Source: DAMCAP01 sp964369265
GTDB taxonomy: Bacteria; Bacillota; Clostridia; Oscillospirales; Ruminococcaceae
Reading direction: 5' to 3'
Length of the DNA: 5,298 bases
Assembly (NCBI GenBank): GCA_964369265.1
Contig: CAYJEV010000116.1
Location: 1 to 5,298, forward strand
In this document: positions 1 through 5,298 of the stretch, piece by piece
Layout of the letters: each line of letters opens with the position of its first letter
How positions within the stretch are numbered: the first letter of the stretch is position 1
The notes under the pieces: model-generated
The model's input: only the letters and a program-made list of their open reading frames with translations
Told to the model about the DNA's origin: nothing
The model's database searches: none
Translations under genes and position numbers: made by a program

Positions 1-62
1 GCCGAAACGACTTTTATTGTTGAGTAATTAAGCGATAAAACTGAATAATTAAATGCATTACG

Positions 63-105
63 AAAGCTGCGGCACAATGAAAGTGTCGCAGCTTTTGTTT
101 GTTTT
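63..105 (+). terminator. Intrinsic terminator hairpin, left copy of a repeated element
   Basis: The arms at 63-75 and 83-96 form a GC-rich stem of about 13 bp containing one G-U wobble. The loop is 7 nt (AATGAAA), and a T-rich run interrupted by G follows. The T-rich side lies downstream on the + strand, so it would end transcription arriving from the left, from a gene outside the window. A near-identical hairpin closes the window at 5218-5260. Stem and loop are seen directly; the terminator function is inferred. Confidence 0.8.
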
Positions 106-564
106 GGGGGTAGAATATTAGATTTTGTACCATTATTGCTCTGTAAAAGCAGCATAAGCACACATTTTTATCTTTTTTTTGATGAAAAATTATAACGAAA
201 TTTTCGAAAATATTTTACTTGTTAAAAAATAAATAGGTATTTTATAGGCAAATCTTCAAGGGCGAAAGCTTAGAAAATTTATTCGTTTTCGCAAAAAAAT
301 ACGATGAATATAAATTGTTTTATCTAAACTATTTTTCAAATCGGTAATTAGAAATTATTACCTATAAAGCAAATGAATGGCATTTATGAACTTGTTTAAG
401 AAATCTAACGACTAGATTATTTAAATTACAGTTATGAAATTACTATAAAAAATGAACTAGATTTATTTTCTATTATTTCGTAATTTAGTTGAAATTTTAT
501 GCTTTTTGTATATTATTTCGCTTATCACCAAAGATTTATATAGTGAATAAACACAAAAAAGTTA
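106..564. other. AT-rich non-coding intergenic stretch
   Basis: I see no convincing gene in these roughly 460 bases. Stops are frequent in all frames and no ribosome binding site leads into an open frame. It holds only small items: a T8 run near 173-180, a perfect 12-bp palindrome ATTTTCGAAAAT at 200-211, a short inverted repeat GCGAAA/TTTCGC at 262-292, an imperfect GGTAAT/ATTACC inverted repeat near 343-361, AATCTA/TAGATT near 403-418, and two identical 10-mers described separately. It probably serves as the upstream control region of the grd cluster. Confidence 0.6.
471..520 (+). repeat. Pair of 10-bp direct repeats upstream of the grd promoter
   Basis: The sequence TATTATTTCG occurs at 471-480 and again at 511-520, exactly 40 bp apart, about four helical turns. 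The nearer copy ends 44 bp before the -35 box at 565. Spaced repeats in this position can be activator sites, but the motif is AT-rich and could recur by chance in such DNA. The repeat is seen directly; any regulatory role is a guess. Confidence 0.3.
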
Positions 565-593
565 TTGACAAAGCATTTTGAGTATGATACTAT
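565..593 (+). promoter_or_regulatory. Sigma-A type promoter for the grd cluster
   Basis: A perfect -35 box TTGACA at 565-570 is followed after 17 bp by TACTAT at 588-593. The -10 box is preceded by TG at 585-586, giving an extended -10 element. Transcription would start near 600, leaving a leader of about 80 nt before grdX. This is the best promoter match in the window and points at the first gene of the cluster. Confidence 0.65.
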
Positions 594-600
594 TGTGTCA

Positions 601-633
601 AAGAAATGGCTTGTGAATATTTACCATTTCCTT
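601..633 (+). promoter_or_regulatory. Inverted repeat at the predicted transcript start
   Basis: GAAATGG at 603-609 is complementary to CCATTTC at 624-630, and the outer AAG/CTT extends the stem past one bulged C. The 14-nt spacer makes it either a weak 5' UTR hairpin or a protein operator just downstream of the promoter. No known regulator motif was recognised. Confidence 0.3.
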
Positions 634-683
634 GATTGAAGCATATATTTACACAAAAATTTTATTCAGAGAGGTTTGAGTTT

Positions 684-1088
684 ATGAAAGTTAAGCCATA
701 TTTAATAACTAACAATATTGATGCATATAATTATTGTGAGAGCAAAATAGAATGTGTGTTTGTTGAAGGAACATATCTTGATGTGTTGGAAAAAACAAGA
801 GATTACATACATACTGGGCATAAATTGCTTAGCCATCCAATGGCTGGTAGCGTTAAGCCTAATCAAACACCATATCGCTCGATTATTCTTGATAGTTTGC
901 CAGCGGAAAGAGATGAAGTCATCCATAGTACAATGATGATAGAAAATGGTATTGATTCTGCTAAGAAGTTTCTTGCTGGAAAAGCAGCAATGAAATGGAA
1001 TGATAAGATAAAAAAAGATTTTCGTACAGTTGATCTTTCGTTTATATCCAGATATGTCGATAGCGTTCCAGCTAGTGGCAATCTGTAG
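684..1088 (+). CDS. grdX: GrdX family protein of the reductase cluster
   Basis: This is a 134-residue protein recognised as GrdX, a small conserved protein usually encoded at the head of glycine, sarcosine or betaine reductase operons. Its biochemical role is not established. Family-like segments are the N-terminal LITNN (7-11), FVEGTYLDVL (26-35), the block HPMAGSVKPNQTPY (51-64) and IENGIDSAKKFL in the second half. No signal peptide or membrane segment is visible, so it is probably cytoplasmic. The ATG at 684 is chosen because AGAGAGG at 668-674 lies 9 nt upstream. A TTG at 636 in the same frame would add 16 residues but has no ribosome binding site, and the family N-terminus matches the shorter form. 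It is the first gene after the promoter at 565-593. The next gene starts 86 bp later, beyond a hairpin. Family assignment rests on remembered motif resemblance and on its neighbours. Confidence 0.85.
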   Translation: MKVKPYLITNNIDAYNYCESKIECVFVEGTYLDVLEKTRDYIHTGHKLLSHPMAGSVKPNQTPYRSIILDSLPAERDEVIHSTMMIENGIDSAKKFLAGKAAMKWNDKIKKDFRTVDLSFISRYVDSVPASGNL

Positions 1089-1099
1089 TATAAAATATT

Positions 1100-1134
1100 T
1101 ATAGAGATGAGATAAGCTAGCATCTCGCTCTATA
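1100..1134 (+). other. Strong hairpin between grdX and the component B gene
   Basis: TATAGAG at 1100-1106 pairs with CTCTATA at 1128-1134. GAGAT at 1109-1113 pairs with ATCTC at 1122-1126. An internal T-G wobble and one bulged A separate the two helices, and the loop is AAGCTAGC. No T-run follows, so it is not a standard terminator. It ends 25 nt before the ribosome binding site of the next gene. It may mark an RNA processing or stability site that sets grdX expression apart from the abundant reductase subunits. Confidence 0.5.
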
Positions 1135-1159
1135 CAAAATCAAATTAAATATTTATTTG

Positions 1160-1166
1160 AAGGAGG
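1160..1166 (+). promoter_or_regulatory. Ribosome binding site that fixes the TTG start of the component B proprotein
   Basis: AAGGAGG at 1160-1166 is an ideal Shine-Dalgarno sequence 8 nt before the TTG at 1175. An upstream TTG at 1157 in the same frame overlaps this site and would make the Shine-Dalgarno bases encode residues 2-4, so it is not the start. The start at 1175 gives the family N-terminus MKLELGKI. Confidence 0.85.
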
Positions 1167-1174
1167 CATTCGCT

Positions 1175-2461
1175 TTGAAACTAGAACTCGGAAAAATAAT
1201 AATTAAAGATGTACAGTTCGGAAATGAAACTAAGGTTGAAAAGGGTGTATTGTATGTCAACAAAGAGGAAATTGAGAAAATCGTCCTTGAGGATGATAGA
1301 CTAATTGGCGCAACAGTTGAGATTGCAAAACCAGGTGAGTCTACAAGAATTGCTCCTGTTAAGGATGTAATTGAACCTCGTGTTAAAGTTTCTGGAAATG
1401 GTGGAGTTTTCCCAGGTATGATTAATAAAGTAGCTGAGGTTGGTTGTGGCAGAACTCATGCGCTTGTTGGATCAACAGTTATCACTTGTGGTAAGATAGT
1501 TGGCTTCCAAGAGGGTATTATTGATATGAGCGGACCGACTGCTAAATATACTCCTTTCTCTGAAACATATAATGTTGTTGTTGTTATTGAACCAAAGGAA
1601 GGCATTTCAACACACGAATATGAAGCAGCTGGAAGAATGGCTGGCTTAAAAGTTGGAACATATATCGGCGAAGCTGGAAGAAATGTTGAGCCAGATGAAG
1701 TTGTAACTTACGAAACTAAACCTCTATTAGAGCAAATTCAACAATATCCAAACCTACCAAAGGTTGGTTATATACATATGCTTCAATCACAAGGTCTGCT
1801 TCATGATACATATTATTATGGAGTTGATGCTAAGGAATTTGTACCAACTATAATGTACCCAACTGAAATTATGGATGGTGCTATAACTAGCGGTAACTGC
1901 GTTGCGCCTTGCGATAAGGTTACAACTTATCATCACCAAAACAACCCTGTTATTTTTGATTTATATGATAGACATGGCAAGGACATTAACTTTGTTGGTG
2001 TTATCCTAACAAATGAAAATGTATTCCTAGCTGATAAAGAGCGTTCTTCTGATATGGTTGCTAAGCTTGCTGAATTTATGGGGCTTGATGGCGTTCTTAT
2101 AACAGAAGAAGGATATGGTAACCCTGATACAGACCTTATGATGAACTGCAAGAAAGTTCAACAAAAGGGTATTGATGTAGTTCTTATCACTGATGAATTC
2201 CCTGGCAGAGATGGTAAATCTCAATCACTAGCTGATGCAGTTGACGAGGCTGATGCTTTAGTGTCTTGTGGACAAGGAAATGTAATCATTGACTTTCCTC
2301 CTATGGATAGAGTCATTGGTACTTTAGATTATGTTGAGATGATGATTGGTGGTTACGAAGGTAGCTTAAAGCCAGATGGTAGCATTGAGGCTGAACTACA
2401 AATTATAATCGCTTCCACTATAGCTAATGGCTTTAACAAGCTAGCTGCAAGAGGCTACTAA
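1175..2461 (+). CDS. grdE: Glycine/sarcosine/betaine reductase component B, alpha/beta proprotein (GrdE/GrdG/GrdI family)
   Basis: This 428-residue cytoplasmic proprotein of component B holds the carbonyl group that captures the amine substrate as a Schiff base. In characterised members the chain cuts itself between Asn and Cys, and the Cys becomes an N-terminal pyruvoyl group on the second subunit. Here the motif SGNCVAPCDK puts that Cys at residue 242 (codon 1898-1900), giving fragments of 241 and 187 residues. Other conserved blocks are the N-terminus MKLELGKIIIKDVQFG, VKVSGNGGVFPGMINKV (71-87), GLKVGTYIGEAGRNV, LPKVGYIHMLQSQGLLHDTYYYGVDAK, FVGVILTNENVFLADKERSSD, GYGNPDTDLMMNCKK and GRDGKSQSLADAVDEADA. 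Length and start agree with the family. The start codon is TTG. The selenoprotein gene follows after 25 bp, so the two are co-transcribed. The symbol is the founder name of the family: absence of grdA nearby makes a sarcosine (grdG) or betaine (grdI) paralogue at least as likely as the glycine one. Confidence 0.95.
   Translation: MKLELGKIIIKDVQFGNETKVEKGVLYVNKEEIEKIVLEDDRLIGATVEIAKPGESTRIAPVKDVIEPRVKVSGNGGVFPGMINKVAEVGCGRTHALVGSTVITCGKIVGFQEGIIDMSGPTAKYTPFSETYNVVVVIEPKEGISTHEYEAAGRMAGLKVGTYIGEAGRNVEPDEVVTYETKPLLEQIQQYPNLPKVGYIHMLQSQGLLHDTYYYGVDAKEFVPTIMYPTEIMDGAITSGNCVAPCDKVTTYHHQNNPVIFDLYDRHGKDINFVGVILTNENVFLADKERSSDMVAKLAEFMGLDGVLITEEGYGNPDTDLMMNCKKVQQKGIDVVLITDEFPGRDGKSQSLADAVDEADALVSCGQGNVIIDFPPMDRVIGTLDYVEMMIGGYEGSLKPDGSIEAELQIIIASTIANGFNKLAARGY
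1895..1900 (+). other. Asn-Cys self-cleavage site forming the pyruvoyl cofactor
   Basis: The codons AAC TGC encode Asn241-Cys242 of the component B proprotein, within SGNCVAPC. In the characterised family this bond is cleaved and the Cys becomes the pyruvoyl group needed for substrate binding. The motif is intact, so the enzyme should be able to mature. The motif is seen directly; the chemistry is established family knowledge. Confidence 0.75.
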
Positions 2462-2472
2462 TTAGAAAGGAT

Positions 2473-2478
2473 AGGAGA
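2473..2478 (+). promoter_or_regulatory. Ribosome binding site of the selenoprotein gene
   Basis: AGGAGA at 2473-2478 lies 8 nt before the ATG at 2487, in the 25-bp gap after the proprotein stop codon. It supports this start and tight translational linkage of the two component B genes. Confidence 0.75.
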
Positions 2479-2486
2479 AGACTATT

Positions 2487-3794
2487 ATGGATAAAATCAA
2501 AGTGGTTCATTATATAAATAACTTCTTTGCTGGTATAGGCGGAGAAGAAAAAGCAGATATTCCACCAGAAATTAGAGATGGTATTGTTGGCCCTGGTAGT
2601 GCATTACAAGCTGCTTTAGGCGATGAGTATGAAGTTGTTGCAACTGCAATTTGTGGAGATAACTTCTTTGGTGAAAACCTTGAGGAAGCTAAATCTACTC
2701 TTATTGAAATGATTAAGAAGTATAACCCAGCTGTCTTTGTTGCAGGTCCTGCATTTAATGCTGGTAGATATGGTGTTGCTTGTGGTTTAATTGCAAAAGC
2801 TGTTGAAGAAGAGCTTGGTATACCTGTTGTTACTGGTATGTACAATGAAAACCCAGGTGCTGATATGTTCAAGAAAGATCTACATATCATTTTAACTGGC
2901 GACTCTGCTGCTGATATGCGTCATTCTATGCCTAAAATTGCTGCTTTAGCAAAGAAAATGGCAAAGGGCGAAGAAGTTTTAGGTCCTGATATTGAGGGAT
3001 ACATGGAGCGTGGTATTCGCGTAAACTACTTTGCTGAAAAGCGTGGTTCTGCAAGAGCTATTGATATGCTAGTTAGCAAGATGGCTAAGAAGGAATATGT
3101 TACTGAGTATCCAATGCCTAAGTTTGATAGAGTTGCTCCAAACCCAGCGATTAAAGACATGAAGAATGCTAAAATTGCTGTTGTAACTTCTGGTGGTATA
3201 GTTCCACAAGGCAATCCAGACAGAATTGAATCTTCAAGTGCGACTAAGTATGGTGTATATAGCATTGAGGGTATGGATAGTCTAAGCGCTGATGACTTCA
3301 TGACAATTCATGGTGGATATGATAGAGCTTTTGCACTTGAAAATCCAAACCTTGTTGTTCCTCTTGATGCACTTCGTGAGCTTGAGAAGGCTGGTGAGTT
3401 TAAAGAGCTTGCAAACTATTTTGTGTCTACAACAGGTACTGGTACTTCTGTTGGTAATGCTAAGGGCTTTGGTGAAAACTTCACTAAAAAGCTTTTGGAG
3501 GACAATATCGATGCTGTTATATTAACATCCACTTGAGGAACTTGTACACGTTGCGGCGCAACGATGGTAAAAGAAATTGAGCGTGTTGGTATTCCAGTTG
3601 TACACGTTTGTACGGTTGTACCTATATCTCTAACAATTGGAGCAAATAGAATTGTACCAGCAATTGGTATTCCTTATCCAATCGGCGATCCAACTCTTGG
3701 AGAAGAAGCTAGTTACAAGCTAAGAACAAAGCTTGTTAAGAAGGCTCTTGACGCACTTCAAACTGAGGTTGAAGGTCAAACAGTATTTGAATAA
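2487..3794 (+). CDS. grdB: Component B gamma subunit selenoprotein (GrdB/GrdF/GrdH family), with UGA read as selenocysteine
   Basis: This 435-residue selenoprotein is the gamma subunit of component B, which activates the substrate bound by the pyruvoyl subunit and passes the group to selenoprotein A. An in-frame TGA at 3534-3536 is codon 350. The frame stays open for 85 more codons to TAA at 3792-3794. Translation across it gives TSTUGTCTRCGATMVKEIER, the conserved U-x-x-C redox site (Sec350, Cys353). Earlier conserved blocks are VVHYINNFFAGIGGEEKAD (6-24), GPAFNAGRYGVACG (87-100), ENPGADMFKK (121-130), EKRGSARAIDMLV (184-196), TSGGIVPQGNPDRIESSS (234-251), IHGGYDR (274-280) and STTGTGTSVGNAKGF (314-328). 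The C-terminus ends in EVEGQTVFE, as in the family. Automated callers would split it into 2487-3536 and a false gene at 3564-3794. Synthesis requires SelA, SelB, SelC and SelD, encoded elsewhere. The symbol is the family founder name; grdF (sarcosine) or grdH (betaine) cannot be excluded. Confidence 0.95.
3534..3572 (+). promoter_or_regulatory. Selenocysteine codon and bacterial SECIS-like hairpin
   Basis: The UGA at 3534-3536 is followed by a hairpin with arms CGTTGC (3549-3554) and GCAACG (3558-3563) around the loop GGC (3555-3557). The loop begins 18 nt after the UGA and has G at its first two positions. This fits the usual bacterial SECIS pattern of a short, G-containing apical loop 16-37 nt beyond the codon. 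The element lies inside the coding sequence, as expected in bacteria, where SelB binds it. No RNA folding was computed. Confidence 0.8.
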
Positions 3795-3806
3795 TAAGCT
3801 AATGAA

Positions 3807-3845
3807 AATTTTAGGAAATGGGATTTAATCCTATTTCCTAAAATT
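3807..3845 (+). terminator. Long 18-bp hairpin after the selenoprotein gene, possible terminator or 3' stabiliser
   Basis: The arms at 3807-3824 and 3828-3845 are complementary over 18 bp with one G-U wobble, around a 3-nt loop. It begins 12 nt after the stop codon. On the + strand the stem is followed by an A-rich stretch rather than a T-run, so it does not fit the standard intrinsic terminator. It may protect the 3' end of the grd message, or act as a leaky terminator that lowers transcription into the transporter gene. The pairing is certain; the role is not. Confidence 0.45.
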
Positions 3846-3881
3846 ATAAAAGTTCGGTAAACTTGGTTATTAATTAAGTAA

Positions 3882-4048
3882 GGAAAGCTTAGTTTTAAGT
3901 GATTCAAGCTTTTTAAGCGCAGAGGCGATGTGCAATGGTGGTTTGCGCCATTATGCACGATAATGCTCTTATCATTCTTAGCTCAGCTGATAAGAGTTGA
4001 TTTTGGCTTATATTATGTCGATGCTGAGCGGCAGAATGGAGCATTATT
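3882..4048 (+). promoter_or_regulatory. Structured leader of the transporter gene with competing pairings over its ribosome binding site
   Basis: Three hairpins can be drawn in order. The first, at 3882-3914, has AAAGCTT/AAGCTTT arms and a short T-run, and is weak. The second, at 3930-3958, has arms GTGCA+ATGGTG and CGCCAT+TGCAC, loop GTTTG and a 2-nt bulge. The third has CTCTTATCA (3966-3974) paired with TGATAAGAG (3988-3996). In addition, ATAATGCTC (3960-3968) is perfectly complementary to GAGCATTAT (4039-4047), with a G-U pair at each end. That pairing covers the Shine-Dalgarno GGAG at 4038-4041. It shares bases 3966-3969 with the third hairpin, so the two states exclude each other. A minor local pairing, ATGCT (4021-4025) with AGCAT (4040-4044), also covers the site. 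No known riboswitch class was recognised; the glycine riboswitch core is not visible. Confidence 0.5.
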
Positions 4049-5146
4049 ATGGTAGAAAAACAACAAGTAAAAATGAGTAGAGTATTTACTATAGCTGGTG
4101 CAGTAATTGCCTTTCTTATTGGTTCTGGATTTGCCACAGGTCAAGAGATAATGCAGTATTTCACTTCATACGGTTATGAAGGCATTTTGGTTGGACTTAC
4201 TACTCTAATTCTATTTGTATATGTATGTAGTGATTTTATTTCGGTTGGTTACAGAGAGAAATTTTCTAAAGGTAGCGAAATATATACATACTATTGTGGA
4301 AAGCACATTGGAGCATTTTATGATTATTTCTCAATAGCATTTTTATTTATGAGCTATGTAGTAATGATTGGTGGCTCTGGAGCAACAATAAATGAACATT
4401 ATGGTCTGCCTGTTTATGTTGGCGGAATTGCAATGGCGGTAATCGCTGGCGGAGTTGTAATGCTAGGTCTTGGAAAAATAGTTGATGTTATAGGGAAAAT
4501 CGGACCTATAATTGTACTTATTTCGGTTGGAATTGGTTTATATGCTATTATTTCAAATCCTGCTGGTATTGCCGAGGGCGCTAATATGGTAGCGAATAAC
4601 GAAATTGAGCTTACAAGAGTTGGCTCAAGCTGGCTAACTTCAGCGAGTTCATATGTTGGATTTTGTATGCTGTGGCTGGCTGGTTTCCTTGCTGCTATGG
4701 GTGGGCAAACGAATAGTGAAAAAGAGGGCAGGCTTGGTGCTTCATTAGGTTCACTCGGATTTGTAATTGGATGCTTAATTTTAATGTTAGGTTTCTTAGC
4801 TCATCTAACTGAAGTGGCTCATGTTAATATACCATCCTTAGTTATTGCAGTTAAGATTACTCCTGTTTTTGGAACTATCTTTTCTATTATTATCATGGCT
4901 GGTATATTCACAACTTCTGTGCCACTGCTTTGGCAGGTGGCGGCTCGCTGGACAAAAGAAGGTACTAAGCCTTTCTATATTGCGACTATTGTTTTGGCTG
5001 CGATAGGATGCTTTATAGGTCTTGCTCTTCCATTTAGAGATTTAGTTAATATTATTTATGGTATCAATGGTTATGTTGGTATATTATTACTTGCATTCAT
5101 TATCGTGAAGAATATTAAAAGAAAAATGGATAACAAAGCAGCATAA
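4049..5146 (+). CDS. ykvI: YkvI-family (COG3949) integral membrane transporter, substrate unknown
   Basis: This 365-residue polytopic membrane protein has about ten hydrophobic segments, near residues 12-34, 43-66, 87-110, 120-140, 147-169, 199-219, 228-251, 263-290, 308-328 and 333-354. The first segment carries GSGFATGQEIMQYF (25-38), the hallmark of the YkvI family, whose members resemble LeuT-fold amino acid/cation symporters. A broken first helix (IGSGFATG) is typical of substrate and sodium binding in that fold. The C-terminus is short and basic (KNIKRKMDNK). ATG at 4049 is supported by GGAG at 4038-4041, 7 nt upstream; an internal Met at residue 9 is less well placed. The gene lies 254 bp after the reductase genes, behind a long hairpin and a structured leader, and ends 71 bp before a strong terminator. 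Its position suggests uptake of the amine substrate of the reductase, or of a related amino acid. Substrate and ion coupling are inference. Confidence 0.85.
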   Translation: MVEKQQVKMSRVFTIAGAVIAFLIGSGFATGQEIMQYFTSYGYEGILVGLTTLILFVYVCSDFISVGYREKFSKGSEIYTYYCGKHIGAFYDYFSIAFLFMSYVVMIGGSGATINEHYGLPVYVGGIAMAVIAGGVVMLGLGKIVDVIGKIGPIIVLISVGIGLYAIISNPAGIAEGANMVANNEIELTRVGSSWLTSASSYVGFCMLWLAGFLAAMGGQTNSEKEGRLGASLGSLGFVIGCLILMLGFLAHLTEVAHVNIPSLVIAVKITPVFGTIFSIIIMAGIFTTSVPLLWQVAARWTKEGTKPFYIATIVLAAIGCFIGLALPFRDLVNIIYGINGYVGILLLAFIIVKNIKRKMDNKAA

Positions 5147-5217
5147 TTTATTTATTAACATTCCTTAGTTTTATAATGGTAGACTTATCCTTGAAAATAA
5201 TTATTATATATTAAAGC

Positions 5218-5260
5218 AAAGCTGCGGCACAATGAGAAGTGCCGCAGCTTTTGGTTTGTT
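5218..5260 (+). terminator. Intrinsic terminator after the transporter gene, right copy of the repeated hairpin
   Basis: The arms at 5218-5230 and 5239-5252 pair fully over 13 bp (core GCTGCGGCAC/GTGCCGCAGC) around the loop AATGAGAA. A T-rich run broken by G follows. It starts 71 bp after the transporter stop codon and would end that transcript. It matches the hairpin at 63-105 in stem, in the first loop bases (AATGA) and in the T/G-rich tail. Where the left copy has a G-U pair, this copy has G-C. Confidence 0.85.
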
Positions 5261-5298
5261 TATGTAGTTTTTGTTATACCAAGACTTATCTAGTTAAG

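Noticed and set aside
1..27. Tail of an upstream gene reading AETTFIVE and then a stop
   Set aside because: Eight codons are too few to tell from chance, and the other frames also stop soon. The terminator at 63-105 makes an upstream + strand gene plausible, but it cannot be called.
200..211. Palindrome ATTTTCGAAAAT as a CodY box
   Set aside because: The CodY consensus AATTTTCWGAAAATT has one more central base, so the half-sites are out of register. The site also lies almost 400 bp from the promoter. It is probably a chance palindrome in AT-rich DNA.
378..395. Sigma-54 promoter beginning TGGCAT
   Set aside because: The GG element is present, but the GC element at the required 10-bp spacing is missing.
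2510..2890. Open frame on the minus strand inside the selenoprotein gene, and similar ones across 702-4137
   Set aside because: These overlap genes with clear family similarity in another frame or strand, lack ribosome binding sites and encode no recognisable protein.
3534..3536. TGA as a true stop, making the reductase gene a pseudogene
   Set aside because: The downstream frame is open, keeps strong family similarity, carries the expected UxxC context and is followed by a SECIS-like hairpin at the right distance.
3542..3608. 11-bp direct repeat TTGTACACGTT at 3542-3552 and 3598-3608
   Set aside because: Both copies are coding, are read in different frames and are explained by conserved residues. 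No structural role is apparent beyond chance.
3564..3794. Independent 76-residue gene starting at ATG 3564
   Set aside because: It is the C-terminal part of the selenoprotein in the same frame. It has no separate ribosome binding site; the bases upstream form the SECIS-like hairpin.
3846..4048. Glycine riboswitch upstream of the transporter gene
   Set aside because: I looked for the conserved aptamer cores, such as the GAAGG...GCAA and CAGGCAAAAGGAC-like segments, and did not see them. The leader is structured but does not match that class by eye.

Overview
The window looks like a chromosomal segment from a low-GC, anaerobic, amino-acid-fermenting Firmicute (Clostridia or a relative). The evidence is the AT-rich DNA, strong AGGAGG-type ribosome binding sites, a TTG start codon, and an in-frame UGA decoded as selenocysteine in a glycine/sarcosine/betaine reductase protein. 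The genus cannot be told from the sequence.

Layout, all genes on the + strand. Positions 1-62 hold nothing assignable, possibly the tail of an upstream gene. A hairpin terminator follows (63-105), then an AT-rich non-coding stretch (106-564) that ends in a good promoter (565-593). Next comes a three-gene reductase cluster: grdX (684-1088); a component B alpha/beta proprotein of the GrdE/GrdG/GrdI family (1175-2461); and the component B gamma selenoprotein of the GrdB/GrdF/GrdH family (2487-3794). The last gene is read through UGA at 3534-3536, directly before a bacterial SECIS-like hairpin. A long hairpin (3807-3845) and a structured leader separate the cluster from a YkvI-family membrane transporter (4049-5146). 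The window closes with a second terminator hairpin (5218-5260) that is nearly the same sequence as the first.

How the genes work together. Component B binds the amine substrate through a pyruvoyl group made by self-cleavage of the proprotein (Asn241-Cys242 here) and activates it with selenocysteine 350 of the gamma subunit. In the known systems the group is then passed to selenoprotein A (GrdA), and component C (GrdC/GrdD) makes acetyl phosphate, with electrons from thioredoxin. grdA, grdC, grdD and thioredoxin genes are absent from the window. This is therefore probably a substrate-specific component B module that borrows A and C from another locus. The adjacent transporter is a reasonable candidate for substrate import. 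Whether the substrate is glycine, sarcosine, betaine or something else cannot be settled from the sequence.

The least explained part is the leader of the transporter gene. An 11-bp pairing that would bury its Shine-Dalgarno sequence overlaps, and so competes with, an upstream 9-bp hairpin. This is the layout of a translational switch.
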